Assembly (NCBI RefSeq): GCF_018531495.1 | Contig: NZ_JAHDTI010000006.1 | Span: 62,001-126,000, forward strand | Origin: Nonomuraea sediminis | GTDB taxonomy: Bacteria > Actinomycetota > Actinomycetes > Streptosporangiales > Streptosporangiaceae | DNA: 64,000 bases | Direction: 5' to 3' | Shown: piece by piece, positions 30,313 through 39,288 of the stretch | How positions within the stretch are numbered: the first letter of the stretch is position 1 | Layout of the letters: the number at the start of each line of letters is the position of its first letter | Translations under genes and position numbers: made by a program | Notes under the pieces: generated by a model | What the model saw: only the letters and a program-made list of their open reading frames with translations | Told to the model about the DNA's origin: nothing | The model's database searches: none

Positions 30313-31569
30313 ATGATCATTCGCGAAGTCCGCGTCACCCCCGTAGCGTTCCGCGATCCGCCCCTGCTCAATGCCGCCGGAGTCCACGAACCATGGGCGT
30401 TGCGGACCGTCGTCGAGGTGGTCACCGACGAAGGGCTGTCCGGGCTCGGGGAGACCTACGGCGACCTGGGCCATCTGACCAAGGTCCGCGAGTGCGCCGA
30501 GGCGCTGGTCGGGCTGGACGTGCACGCCACGCACGAGATGTACGCCAGGATCGGCGCGATCGTCGGCGACGTGGTGAGCGACCTGCACGGCCTGACCGGG
30601 GCGGCCACCAAGGAGAAGAGCGTCGACCGGGTCTTCTCGACCTTCGAGGTGGCCTGCCTGGACATCCGCGGCAAGGCGGCGGGCGTCCCCGTCTCGGACC
30701 TGCTGGGCGGGCGGGTGCGCGAGGCCGTGCCGTACAGCGCCTATCTGTTCTACAAGTGGGCAGGGCATCCCGGACAGGAGCCGGACAGGTTCGGCGAGGC
30801 GCTCGACCCCGCCGGGGTGGTGGCGCAGGCGGCGATGCTGATCAAGGAGTACGGGTTCACCTCGATCAAGCTCAAGGGCGGGGTGTTCCCGCCCGAGCAG
30901 GAGATCGAGGCGATACTCGCGCTTCGCGAGGCCTTCCCCGGGATGCCGCTGCGGCTCGACCCGAACGCCGCGTGGAGCGTGGAGACCTCGATCCGGGTCG
31001 GCCGGGCGCTCGACGGCGTGCTGCAGTACCTGGAGGATCCCACGCCGGAGATCTCCGGCATGGCGGCCGTCGCCGGGCAGGTCCCGATGAAGCTGGCCAC
31101 GAACATGTGCGTGGTGACCCAGGAGCACCTGCCTCCCGCCATCGAGCAGAGGGCCATCGGAGTGCTCCTGCTCGACCACCACTACTGGGGCGGGCTGGTG
31201 CGCTCGGCCCAGGTGGCGGCGCTGTGCGACACGTTCGGGCTGGAGCTGTCCATGCACTCCAACTCCCACCTCGGCATCAGCCTGGCCGCGATGACCCACC
31301 TGGCCGCCGCCACCCCGAACCTCACCCACGCCTGCGACACGCACACGCCCTGGCAGGACGGCCAGGACGTGGTCGCGCCCGGCGCGCTGCGCTTCGAGGG
31401 CGGCGCCGTGGTCGCGCCCACCGGTCCCGGGCTCGGCGTGGAGCTCGACAGGGACGCGCTGGCCGCGATGCACGAGCAGTACCTGACCTGCGGCATCACC
31501 GCCAGGGACGACACCACCTACATGCGGCGCTTCGAGCCCGCCTTCTCACCGGGGAGACCGCGCTGGTGA
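30313..31569 (+). CDS. gudD: Glucarate/galactarate dehydratase (enolase superfamily)
   Basis: 418 residues from ATG 30313. It matches the glucarate dehydratase family: VTPVAFRDPPLLNAAGVHEP at the N-terminus, the insert GLTGAATKEKSVDRVFSTFE, Lys pair in SIKLKGG, metal ligands in LRLDPNAAWS, LEDPTPE and KLATNMCV, LDHHYWGGL, and the catalytic His region SMHSNSHLGIS. It dehydrates D-glucarate (or the idarate epimer) to 5-keto-4-deoxyglucarate, the substrate of kdgD. IclR box 3 lies directly upstream; the GTG of the next gene overlaps its stop. Confidence 0.93.
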   Translation: MIIREVRVTPVAFRDPPLLNAAGVHEPWALRTVVEVVTDEGLSGLGETYGDLGHLTKVRECAEALVGLDVHATHEMYARIGAIVGDVVSDLHGLTGAATKEKSVDRVFSTFEVACLDIRGKAAGVPVSDLLGGRVREAVPYSAYLFYKWAGHPGQEPDRFGEALDPAGVVAQAAMLIKEYGFTSIKLKGGVFPPEQEIEAILALREAFPGMPLRLDPNAAWSVETSIRVGRALDGVLQYLEDPTPEISGMAAVAGQVPMKLATNMCVVTQEHLPPAIEQRAIGVLLLDHHYWGGLVRSAQVAALCDTFGLELSMHSNSHLGISLAAMTHLAAATPNLTHACDTHTPWQDGQDVVAPGALRFEGGAVVAPTGPGLGVELDRDALAAMHEQYLTCGITARDDTTYMRRFEPAFSPGRPRW

Positions 31570-32678
31570 ACGTGGCCTACGTCTATCCATGGGACGTCGC
31601 CGGCGACCCGGCCGCCGCCGACAGGATCGCCTCGCTCGGCGTCGAGGCGGTCGCCCTGGCCGCCTCCTACCACTCCACCAGGGCCGCCACGCCGTACCAT
31701 CCCGACCACCGCGTGCTCGACGTGCCGTATCCGGCCTTCTACCTGCCGGTCAGGCCCGCCGCCTGGGGGCGGCTGGTGCCCGCCGCGCCGACCTGGACCC
31801 CGGTGGACGCCTTCCTGCGCGCCCGCGACGAGCTGCGGGCGGCCGGTCTCCAGGTGCACGCCTGGACCGTCCTCACCCACAACTCCCACCTCGGCGCCGC
31901 GCATCCGGACCTGGTCGTCCGCAACGCTTTCGGCGACGCCTACCCCTACGCGCTCTGCCCCGCCCACGACGACGTGCAGGAGTACTGCGAGCGGCTGGTG
32001 CGCGAGATCCTGACCGCGGGCGAGCCCGACGGGCTGATCCTGGAGGCGTGCGGGCCGATGGGCTTCGGCCACCAGAGCGTGCACGAGAAGACCGCCGGCG
32101 CCGACTGGGGTCCCGCCCACGCCGACCTGCTCAGCCTGTGCTTCTGTACGGCATGCGCCCCCCGCTGCCCGCCGGGGCTGCGCGACGCGGTCATGGCGGC
32201 GATCGACGGCTCACCCGAGTCCGTGGAGCAGGCGCTGGGATCGTCCGCGCAGGCCGTGCGCGAGGTGCGCGTGGCACTGTCCGCCTCCCTGCGTACCCGG
32301 CTGCTGGCCGCGGTCCGCGAGCTCGCGCCCGGCGTGCCCGTCACCCTGCACGCCAACCCCGACCCCTGGGCGGCGGCCGCGTTCGCGGCGCTCCCGGAGG
32401 GTGACCTCGGGCTCGACGTGCTGGTGGGCAACTGCTGGGGCGACCAGGCCGCCGATGCCGCCCGGCTGTCCCGCCTGGGCGAACTCGCCACGCCCGGACA
32501 GCGTGTGGGCGCCTACGTCCTGGCCCTGCCGCCCCGCCCCGCCGACGCATCGGTGCTGGCCGAGCAGCTTCGGGCCTACGCCAAGGCGGGCGCGGCGGAG
32601 TTCCACCTCTACCACGCGGGCCTCGCCTCCCCCGCCCGGCTGGAGGCCATCAGGCAAGCGCTAGGACACCTGGGCTAG
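31566..32678 (+). CDS. Uncharacterised TIM-barrel-like protein in the uronate operon
   Basis: 370 residues from GTG 31566, coupled to gudD by a GTGA overlap. I do not recognise a characterised family with certainty. The start VAYVYPWDV and alternating strand/helix pattern (VEAVALAASYHS, LQVHAWTVLTHNS, PDGLILEACGPMGF, VPVTLHANPDPW, LDVLVGNCWG, GAAEFHLYHAGL) look like a glycoside-hydrolase-type (beta/alpha)8 barrel; LILEACGPMGFGH resembles a strand bearing an acidic catalytic residue. A cysteine motif LCFCTACAPRCP (near 196) is similar to the C-x-C-x2-C seen in some uncharacterised GH-like proteins. No signal peptide, so it would act inside the cell, perhaps on a uronate-containing oligosaccharide. 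The last 18 bp overlap the convergent gene. Confidence 0.75.
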   Translation: MNVAYVYPWDVAGDPAAADRIASLGVEAVALAASYHSTRAATPYHPDHRVLDVPYPAFYLPVRPAAWGRLVPAAPTWTPVDAFLRARDELRAAGLQVHAWTVLTHNSHLGAAHPDLVVRNAFGDAYPYALCPAHDDVQEYCERLVREILTAGEPDGLILEACGPMGFGHQSVHEKTAGADWGPAHADLLSLCFCTACAPRCPPGLRDAVMAAIDGSPESVEQALGSSAQAVREVRVALSASLRTRLLAAVRELAPGVPVTLHANPDPWAAAAFAALPEGDLGLDVLVGNCWGDQAADAARLSRLGELATPGQRVGAYVLALPPRPADASVLAEQLRAYAKAGAAEFHLYHAGLASPARLEAIRQALGHLG

Positions 32679-33149
32679 CCACGGTTCGTGCGCGCCGCCG
32701 AAGGGTCCCGTGCGCTCGCCCACGGCCGCCATCAGCCACGCCGCCGACTCCTGCGCCCGCCCGACCAGCTCGGGCGGGTATCCGAGCAGCACCTGGTGCT
32801 CGGCGAACTCGTCCTCGTCGTCGAGGATCAGCCGCCCGTCGCGCATCCTGATCACGTCCAGGTCGAGGTCCAGCATGGTCACCTCGTCCTCCCGCCACTC
32901 GGGCACCGTGGTGATGTCGCAGTAGACCTCCACCTTGTGCGGCGCCGCGTTGAACGAGGCGGTCCACCAGGCTCCACGCGGGAAGAGCATCACCGAGGCC
33001 ACCGCGAAGACGACCGGCTCCTCCTCGCCCCTGCGCATCGTGGTGCCCTCCCTGAGCCCCACCCAGACGCCGTGCTCGTCCTCCCCCAGCCGGACGGCAT
33101 CGTGATGCCAGTGCAGCTTGCCACCATATTTACGGAAAACGACCTGCAT
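32661..33149 (-). CDS. DUF402 domain protein
   Basis: 162 residues from ATG 33149; a GTG at 33158 would add three. It matches the DUF402/FomD-like fold: FRKYGGKLHWHHDAVRLGED, VMLFPRGAWWTASFNAAP, EVYCDITTVPEW, then the acidic metal-binding block VTMLDLDLDVIRMRDG and LDDEDEFAEHQ. FomD is a nucleoside-phosphate hydrolase in fosfomycin synthesis and related proteins hydrolyse nucleoside di- or triphosphates, so a phosphohydrolase role is possible. Single gene with no obvious partner. Confidence 0.82.
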   Translation of the reverse strand: MQVVFRKYGGKLHWHHDAVRLGEDEHGVWVGLREGTTMRRGEEEPVVFAVASVMLFPRGAWWTASFNAAPHKVEVYCDITTVPEWREDEVTMLDLDLDVIRMRDGRLILDDEDEFAEHQVLLGYPPELVGRAQESAAWLMAAVGERTGPFGGAHEPWLAQVS

Positions 33150-33159
33150 GCGGATCACG

Positions 33160-33801
33160 CTATCGCGCGGCGGTGACCAACCCGCTCTCGTAGGCGGCGA
33201 TCACCAGCTGGGCGCGGTCGCGGGCCTCCAGCTTGGTCAGCAGCCGCCCGATGTGGGTCTTGACCGTGGCCATGCTCAGGTACAGGTGGCCGGCCAGCTC
33301 GGCGTTGGACAGGCCGCGCGCGATCAGCGTCAGCACCTCGCGCTCCCGCCCGGTGAGCGTTTCCAGGCCCGTGACCTGCGGGGAGGCGGGCCGCCTGGCG
33401 AACTCCTCGATCAGGCGGCGCGTCACCACGGGCGCGAGCAGCGCCTCGCCCGCGGCGACCACCCGGATCCCGGCCAGCAGGTCACCGGGCGGGGTGTCCT
33501 TCAGCAGGAAGCCACTCGCCCCCGCGCGCAGCGCCGCGTACACGTAGGAGTCCAGGTCGAACATCGTCACGATCAGCACCCGCGCCGTGTCGCCGATGTG
33601 CCGGGTGGCCTCGATGCCGTCCATCTCCGGCATCCGCACGTCCATCAGCACCACGTCGGGCCGCTCCGCCCGGGCCAGCTCGACCGCCTCCGCGCCGGTG
33701 GACGCCTCGCCCACCACGGTCAGGTCGGGCTCGGACTCGACCAGGACCCGGAAGCTGCCGCGCAGCAGCGCCTGGTCGTCGGCGATCAACACCCTGATCA
33801 C
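33160..33801 (-). CDS. NarL/LuxR-type response regulator
   Basis: 213 residues from GTG 33801. Receiver domain with Asp8-Asp9, phosphoacceptor Asp54 in VVLMDVRMPEMDG and Lys in GFLLKDTPP; C-terminal LuxR HTH (about 148-205) with LTGREREVLTLIARGLSN and LSMATVKTHIGRLLTKLEAR. Its GTG overlaps the stop of the histidine kinase gene, so the pair forms an operon. It probably controls the divergent ABC transporter at 35025-36502, a common arrangement for these pairs. Confidence 0.94.
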   Translation of the reverse strand: MIRVLIADDQALLRGSFRVLVESEPDLTVVGEASTGAEAVELARAERPDVVLMDVRMPEMDGIEATRHIGDTARVLIVTMFDLDSYVYAALRAGASGFLLKDTPPGDLLAGIRVVAAGEALLAPVVTRRLIEEFARRPASPQVTGLETLTGREREVLTLIARGLSNAELAGHLYLSMATVKTHIGRLLTKLEARDRAQLVIAAYESGLVTAAR

Positions 33802-34922
33802 GAAATTTCCTGATACGGCAGGCGGGCGGACACCCGGAATCCCCTTCCCGGCAGGGGCCCGGCCTGGAAAGCCCCGCCGTACATCATGACCCGTTCGCGC
33901 ATGCCGATCAGACCGTGGCCCGACCCGGCGGCGGCGGGCAGCGTGCGGCGGCCGGGGCCGTCGTCGGTCACTTCGATGCTGACCTCGTTCCCGTCGGCGC
34001 GCACGAGCACGCGGCAGCGCGCGGGAGCGGCGTGCTTGACCACGTTCGTCAGCGCCTCCTGGACGATCCGGTACGCCGACAACCCGATTCCCTCGGGCAC
34101 CACGCCGGCCTCCAGCGTGAGCTCGACCTCCACACCCGCCAGGCGGGCCTGCGCGGCCAGGCCGGGCAGCCCGCCGAGGCCGGGCGCGGGTCGCAGTGAG
34201 GTGTCCTCCCCCGACCGCAGCACGCCCAGGAGCTGGCGCATCTCCGCCAGCGCGCCCCGGCTGGCCGTCTCGATCACCCGCAGCGCCTCGTACGCCTCCT
34301 CGGGACGGCTGCGCAGCACGTGGTTGGCCACGCCCGCCTTGACCGCGATGACGCCGACGCTGTGGGCGACCACGTCGTGCAGCTCGCGCGCGATGCGCAG
34401 CCGTTCCTCGGTGACGGCCCGCTCGGCCAGCCGTTCCGCCTCGCGGGCGGCGTAGCCGCGGCGCTCGCGCACCGCCCGACCGACCGTCCACGCCGCGCCC
34501 AGCGCCGCGAGGCCCGTGATCAGGTCGCCGACGCCGTCCGTCCAGCCCATCGGCGAGCCCGCCAGCACCAGCAGCATCGCCGCCAGGACCGTGGCCACGG
34601 CCGCGGCCACGGTCGGCACCTGACCGCCGCGCCGCTCGACCAGGGCGACCAGGTAGAGGGCGTACGCGGGAGAGAGGTAGGCCGCGCCGACCACGCCGAG
34701 CACGGTTCCCACCACCGCCACCGTCAGCACGAGGGCGAAGACCGGAACCGGCCACAGCCGCCGCAGGGCCAGCGGGATCGACAGCGCGAGCGGGATCGAC
34801 AACCTCGCCCACACGGGGCCTCCCGAGGCCGAGGCCATGAACCCGAGCGCGAACACCCACGCCGCCAGGCAGTCCAGGGCGACCAGCTGCCCACGGGTCA
34901 GCCGCCTGGCGAAAAGGTCCAC
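33798..34922 (-). CDS. Sensor histidine kinase (HisKA_3 type)
   Basis: 374 residues from GTG 34922; an ATG about 36 nt further upstream is also possible. N-terminal membrane region with 4-5 helices (LVALDCLAAWVFALGF onward, to about residue 145), then the HisKA_3 dimerisation domain with phosphoacceptor His in RIARELHDVVAHSVG (about 192), and a HATPase_c domain ending IGMRERVMMYGG. It partners the downstream LuxR-type regulator. The membrane portion has no large extracellular loop, as in kinases that sense membrane stress through an ABC transporter. Confidence 0.93.
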   Translation of the reverse strand: MDLFARRLTRGQLVALDCLAAWVFALGFMASASGGPVWARLSIPLALSIPLALRRLWPVPVFALVLTVAVVGTVLGVVGAAYLSPAYALYLVALVERRGGQVPTVAAAVATVLAAMLLVLAGSPMGWTDGVGDLITGLAALGAAWTVGRAVRERRGYAAREAERLAERAVTEERLRIARELHDVVAHSVGVIAVKAGVANHVLRSRPEEAYEALRVIETASRGALAEMRQLLGVLRSGEDTSLRPAPGLGGLPGLAAQARLAGVEVELTLEAGVVPEGIGLSAYRIVQEALTNVVKHAAPARCRVLVRADGNEVSIEVTDDGPGRRTLPAAAGSGHGLIGMRERVMMYGGAFQAGPLPGRGFRVSARLPYQEIS

Positions 34923-35024
34923 GTCATGACGGTATCGGCAGTTCCGGACGGCGCGCGTCATACCCGGGTCTGACGGAACCGGGTCCGATGTGCGGGCGGC
35001 CCGCCGTACCGGATGGTGTGGGGT

Positions 35025-35735
35025 GTGATCGAACTCAGACGACTGACGAAACGCTACGGCCGCACGCCGGCCGTGGACGAGCTGTCCCTGCGGGTGGAGC
35101 CCGGGCACGTGACCGGGTTCCTCGGGCCGAACGGCGCGGGCAAGTCGACCACGATGCGGCTGATCCTCGGGCTCGACCATCCGACCTCGGGCGAGGCGCT
35201 GGTCAACGGGCGACGCTACGCCAGGCTGCCGCGGCCGATGCTGGAGGTGGGCTCCCTGCTCGACGCCGGCGCGGTGCACGGCGGGCGCAGCGCGTACAAC
35301 CACCTGCGGTGGATGGCCCGCACGAACGGCATCGGCGAGCGGCGGGTGACCGAGGTGCTGGAGGAGGTGGGCCTGGCGGGCGTGGCGCGCAAGCGGGTGG
35401 GCGAGTTCTCACTCGGCATGAAGCAGCGCCTGGGCATCGCGGCGGCCCTGCTGGGGGATCCGGGGATCCTGATGTTCGACGAGCCGGTGAACGGGCTCGA
35501 CCCCGACGGGGTGCGGTGGATCAGGGAACTGATGCGCGCGCTGGCCGCCCAGGGGCGCACGGTCCTGCTGTCGAGCCACCTGATGAGTGAGATGGCGCTC
35601 ACGGCCGACCGCATCGTCATCATCGGGCGCGGCAAGCTGATCACCGAGTCGAGCGTGGCGGAGCTGACGTCCCGGTATCCCTCGCTGGAAGAGGCCTACA
35701 TGTCACTGACGGCTGACAGCGTGGTGTACCGGTGA
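35025..35735 (+). CDS. ABC transporter ATP-binding protein
   Basis: 236 residues from GTG 35025; ATG 35013 would add four. Walker A GPNGAGKST near 40, signature FSLGMKQRLGIA near 132, Walker B ILMFDEPVNGLD, and H-loop LLSSHLMSEM. Of the DrrA/BcrA-like subfamily used for drug or peptide export. The next gene (permease) starts with a GTG overlapping its stop. It diverges from the two-component operon with about 100 bp between starts, so regulation by that pair is likely. Confidence 0.93.
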   Translation: MIELRRLTKRYGRTPAVDELSLRVEPGHVTGFLGPNGAGKSTTMRLILGLDHPTSGEALVNGRRYARLPRPMLEVGSLLDAGAVHGGRSAYNHLRWMARTNGIGERRVTEVLEEVGLAGVARKRVGEFSLGMKQRLGIAAALLGDPGILMFDEPVNGLDPDGVRWIRELMRALAAQGRTVLLSSHLMSEMALTADRIVIIGRGKLITESSVAELTSRYPSLEEAYMSLTADSVVYR

Positions 35736-36502
35736 AGGGCGTGATCTCCGCGGAGTGGCTGAAGCTGCACTCGGTGCGCTCGTCCCTGGTGACCGTGGCC
35801 CTCGCGCTCTGCGGGCTGCTGATCGCCGTCGGGCTGGCGCTGATGGCCGTCGCCATGTACGACAGCGCGCCCGCCGCCGCGCGCCCCACCGCCAGGATCG
35901 CCGACCTGGAGGACGTGGTGGTCATCGTGCCGCAGCTGTGCCTGGGGATCCTGGGCGTGCTGGCGTACACCTCCGAGCACGCCACCGGGCTCATCAGGAC
36001 CACGCTCGCGGTCGTGCCGCGCCGCTGGCCGGTGGTGGCGGCCAAGGCGGTCGTCGTGGGCACGGTGGCGCTGGTCGTCGGGCCGGTCGTGGTCTTCGGA
36101 ACGTTCTTCCTGACCCACTGGCTGCTCGGCGGGCGCTACCCGGTCCCGGTGTTCCACGACCAGTGGCCGACGCTGGTCACCACGTCCCTGTCGGTCCCGG
36201 TCTTCGCGCTGCTCGGCCTGGGGCTCGGCGTGCTGGTGCGGCACACCGCGGCCTGCATCGCCGCGCTCGTCGGGCTGGTCTACGTGGTGCCCATGATCTG
36301 CGGGAACCTGCCCGCGCCGTGGCGCGAGCGGCTCGGCTCCCTGATGATCGGCGCGCTCCCCCGCGAGATCACCGGCGCGGACCTGACGCACTCGGTCTAC
36401 GGCTCGCTGCTCTCGCCGCTCGCCGCCGCCCTCGTGCTCGTCGCCTACGCGGTCGTGCCGCTGCTCGCGGGGGTGTGGCGCCTGCGCTCGGCGGACGCCT
36501 AG
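35732..36502 (+). CDS. ABC-2 type transporter permease
   Basis: 256 residues starting at GTG 35732. Six predicted hydrophobic helices: LVTVALALCGLLIAVGLALM, VVIVPQLCLGILGVLAY, VVVGTVALVVGPVVVFGTFF, VPVFALLGLGLGVLV, ACIAALVGLVYVVPMI and AALVLVAYAVVPLLAGVW. It begins with MKGVISAEWLKLHSVRSS, the usual cytoplasmic start of BcrB/ABC-2 permeases. It forms an exporter with the preceding ATPase. A strong bidirectional terminator follows the stop directly. Confidence 0.92.
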   Translation: MKGVISAEWLKLHSVRSSLVTVALALCGLLIAVGLALMAVAMYDSAPAAARPTARIADLEDVVVIVPQLCLGILGVLAYTSEHATGLIRTTLAVVPRRWPVVAAKAVVVGTVALVVGPVVVFGTFFLTHWLLGGRYPVPVFHDQWPTLVTTSLSVPVFALLGLGLGVLVRHTAACIAALVGLVYVVPMICGNLPAPWRERLGSLMIGALPREITGADLTHSVYGSLLSPLAAALVLVAYAVVPLLAGVWRLRSADA

Positions 36503-36529
36503 GGGGTACGGCACGGCCGGCCGTACCCC
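36503..36529. terminator. Bidirectional terminator between ABC permease and rnj
   Basis: Perfect 10-bp stem GGGGTACGGC / GCCGTACCCC with a 7-nt loop, flanked by AG and TT that extend the pairing. It begins 1 bp after the permease stop and ends 3 bp before the rnj stop, so it serves both convergent transcripts. Confidence 0.8.
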
Positions 36530-36532
36530 TTG

Positions 36533-38218
36533 TCAGACCTCGACCACCACCGGGATGATCATCGGGCGGCGGCGGTAGGTGTCGCTCACCCAGCGGCCCA
36601 CGGTGCGGCGGACCACGCGGCGGATCTCCTGGATGTCGACCACGCCGTCGGCGGCCTTCTCCTCCAGGGCCCGCTCGATCTGCGGGATGAACTCCTCGAA
36701 CTGCGCCGGGTCGATGCCCGAGCCGCGCGCGTGGATCTCGGGGCCCGCGGTGAGCTTGCCGGTGTTGGAGTCGACCACCACGACCACCGAGATGAAGCCC
36801 TCGTCGCCGAGGATGCGGCGGTCCTTGAGCGAGGTGTCGGTGATCTCGCCCACCGAGCTGCCGTCGACGTAGACGTAGCCGGCGTGCACCGCGCCCACGA
36901 TCTTGGCCAGGCCGTCGACCAGGTCGACCACGACGCCGTCCTCGGCGATCACGATGTGGTCGCGCGGCACGCCCGTCAGCTCGGCGAGCTTGGCGTGCGC
37001 CCGCAGGTGCCGCCACTCGCCGTGGACCGGCATGAAGTTGGACGGACGGGTCAGGTTGAGCACGTACAGCAGCTCGCCGGCGGCCGCGTGCCCTGAGACG
37101 TGCACCTTGGCGTTGCCCTTGTGCACCACCCTGGCACCCCACCGGGTCAGCCCGTTGATCACCTTGTTGACGGCGGACTCGTTGCCCGGGACGAGCGACG
37201 AGGCCAGCAGCACGGTGTCGCCCTGGGCGATGCGGATGGGGTGGTCGCGGTTGGCCATCCGCGACAGCGCCGCCATCGGCTCGCCCTGAGAGCCGGTGCA
37301 GACGAGCACCACGTCTTCCGGCGGCATCTCCTCGATGTCGCGCGAGTCGACGATCAGGCCCTGCGGGACCTTGAGGTAGCCCAGGTCGCGGGCGACGCCC
37401 ATGTTGCGGATCATGGACCGGCCGACCAGCGCGACCTTGCGGCCGTGCTTGGCGGCGGCGTCCATCACCTGCTGGATGCGGTGCACGTGCGAGGCGAAGC
37501 TGGCCACGATCACGCGCTGCTCGGAGGTGCGGATCACCTCGTCGATGACCGGGCCGATCTCCCGCTCGCTGGTGACGAACCCGGGCACCTCGGCGTTGGT
37601 CGAGTCGGACATCAGCAGGTCGACGCCCTCGCTGCCGAGCCTGGCGAAACCGCCCAGGTCGGTCAGGCGGCCGTCGCTCGGCAGCTGGTCCATGCGGAAG
37701 TCACCGGTGTGCAGCACGATCCCGGCGGGCGTGCGGATCGCCACGGCCAGCGCGTCGGGGATCGAGTGGTTGACCGCGAGGAACTCGCAGTCGAACGGCC
37801 CGAACGTGTGCCGCTCGCCCTCCACGACCTCCTGCTTCACCGGCTGGATGCGGTGTTCGGTGAGCTTGGCCTCGATCAGGGCAAGCGTCAGCTTGGAACC
37901 GACGAGCGGGATGTCGCGCCGCTCTCGCAGCAGGTAGGGGACGGCTCCGATGTGGTCCTCGTGTGCGTGGGTCAGCACGATGGCCTCGATGTCGTCGAGG
38001 CGGTCTCTGATGTACTCGAAGTCGGGCAGGATCAGGTCCACGCCCGGCTGCTCGGGCTCGGGGAACAACACCCCGCAGTCGACGACCAGCAGGCGGCCGT
38101 CGTACTCGAAGACGGCCATGTTCCTGCCGATCTCACCGAGCCCGCCCAGCGCGACGATGCGCAGTCCTCCGTCCGGCAGCGGCGGTGGCGGCGCCAGATC
38201 GGGATGCGGGTGGCTCAT
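36533..38218 (-). CDS. rnj: Ribonuclease J
   Basis: 561 residues. Metallo-beta-lactamase/beta-CASP RNase: catalytic HAHEDHIG (His84, His86, Asp88, His89), further ligands in VNHSIPDALAV and LHTGDFRMDQ, beta-CASP motifs including VLVCTGSQGEPMAALSRMA and a late VSGHAAAGELL, and a C-terminal domain. RNase J is a 5'-3' exonuclease and endonuclease of mRNA and rRNA maturation. It follows dapA in the same direction with a 53-bp gap, the conserved actinomycete order; no clear terminator separates them, so co-transcription is likely. Confidence 0.97.
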   Translation of the reverse strand: MSHPHPDLAPPPPLPDGGLRIVALGGLGEIGRNMAVFEYDGRLLVVDCGVLFPEPEQPGVDLILPDFEYIRDRLDDIEAIVLTHAHEDHIGAVPYLLRERRDIPLVGSKLTLALIEAKLTEHRIQPVKQEVVEGERHTFGPFDCEFLAVNHSIPDALAVAIRTPAGIVLHTGDFRMDQLPSDGRLTDLGGFARLGSEGVDLLMSDSTNAEVPGFVTSEREIGPVIDEVIRTSEQRVIVASFASHVHRIQQVMDAAAKHGRKVALVGRSMIRNMGVARDLGYLKVPQGLIVDSRDIEEMPPEDVVLVCTGSQGEPMAALSRMANRDHPIRIAQGDTVLLASSLVPGNESAVNKVINGLTRWGARVVHKGNAKVHVSGHAAAGELLYVLNLTRPSNFMPVHGEWRHLRAHAKLAELTGVPRDHIVIAEDGVVVDLVDGLAKIVGAVHAGYVYVDGSSVGEITDTSLKDRRILGDEGFISVVVVVDSNTGKLTAGPEIHARGSGIDPAQFEEFIPQIERALEEKAADGVVDIQEIRRVVRRTVGRWVSDTYRRRPMIIPVVVEV

Positions 38219-38271
38219 GTGAGGCCCTCGCTATTGCATCTTGTTCTCAAACTCCCAGTTCCTCCCCGTTC

Positions 38272-39180
38272 TCAGTTGTCTGCCAGTTTCACCCCGCCGG
38301 CCACCAGACACGTACGCAGCTCGGCGATCTGCTTGTCGTCGGCCTCCACGAGCGGTGGCCGGGTCACGCCCCCAGGCTGGCCCACCATGTCGAGCGCGGC
38401 CTTCACCATGATCGCGCCGCCGGCCTTCATCATGATCCCGTCGACGACGGGGATCAACTGGCGGTGTACGGCCAGCGCATCCCCGACGCGTCCCTCGTGG
38501 TAGAGGTCGATCATCCGGTGCAGCTCGGCCCCCACGACGTGGCCGACGACGCTGACGAAGCCGGCGGCGCCGTGCGCCAGCCAGGCCAGGTTCAGCGCGT
38601 CATCTCCAGAGTAGAAGACCAGGTCGGTTGCGTTCATCACCTGGGTGCCCGCGAACAGGTCGCCCTTGGCGTCCTTCACGGCCACGATGCGCTCGTGCTG
38701 AGCGAGTCTGAGCAGGGTTTCGGTCTTGATGGGCACGCCGCTTCTGCCAGGGATGTCATAGAGCATCACCGGCAGGTCGGTGGCGTCGGCTGCCTGCACG
38801 AAGTGACGATATATGCCCTCTTGGGGTGGCTTGTTGTAGTACGGCGTGACCAGGAGGAGTCCGTGGGCCCCCGCCCGCTCCGCTTCCCGTGCCAGCTTGA
38901 TGGTGTGATGGGTGTCGTTGGTGCCCGCGCCCGCCACGACCGTCGCCCGGTCACCCACGGTCTCGAGCACCTCGTGGAGCAGGCGCTCCTTCTCCTCGTC
39001 GGAGGTGGTGGGCGACTCGCCCGTGGTGCCGCTCACGACGAGACCGTCGTTGCGCTGCTCGTCGACGAGGTACGCCGCCAGGCGCCGCGCGGCCGCGTAG
39101 TCGACGGCGCCGTCGCTCGTGAACGGCGTGACCATCGCGGTCAGCATGCGGCCGAAGGGGGCTTCGGTGCTTCCAGCCAT
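38272..39180 (-). CDS. dapA: 4-hydroxy-tetrahydrodipicolinate synthase
   Basis: 302 residues from ATG 39180. DHDPS features: VVSGTTGESPTTSDEEKE (phosphate/pyruvate-binding Thr-Thr), LLVTPYYNKPPQEGIYRHF with the catalytic Tyr, MLYDIPGRSGV with the second Tyr and the Arg that binds aspartate semialdehyde, and the Schiff-base Lys in IVAVKDAKGD. It condenses pyruvate with aspartate semialdehyde at the branch to lysine and meso-DAP for peptidoglycan. It heads the dapA-rnj unit. Its 5' region holds a long hairpin (39243-39288) on the transcribed strand. Confidence 0.96.
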   Translation of the reverse strand: MAGSTEAPFGRMLTAMVTPFTSDGAVDYAAARRLAAYLVDEQRNDGLVVSGTTGESPTTSDEEKERLLHEVLETVGDRATVVAGAGTNDTHHTIKLAREAERAGAHGLLLVTPYYNKPPQEGIYRHFVQAADATDLPVMLYDIPGRSGVPIKTETLLRLAQHERIVAVKDAKGDLFAGTQVMNATDLVFYSGDDALNLAWLAHGAAGFVSVVGHVVGAELHRMIDLYHEGRVGDALAVHRQLIPVVDGIMMKAGGAIMVKAALDMVGQPGGVTRPPLVEADDKQIAELRTCLVAGGVKLADN

Positions 39181-39242
39181 AGAGCGAACGGTACCCGGAT
39201 TCGCAAATCCGGTGGACGCCGCCACCCCGCCTGGGCATTGGA

Positions 39243-39288
39243 AGAGGTCGCCGATATGTGCTCGGGGGTACACACATCGACGACCTCT
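39243..39288 (-). other. Long hairpin in the dapA leader
   Basis: Arms 39243-39260 and 39271-39288 (18 bp, 10-nt loop). On the plus strand there are two mismatches, but read as minus-strand RNA both become G-U wobbles, so the fold is complete when transcribed towards dapA. It ends 62 bp upstream of the dapA ATG. Possible attenuator, or an operator for the divergent GntR regulator at 39448. No lysine-riboswitch sequence was recognised. Confidence 0.55.
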
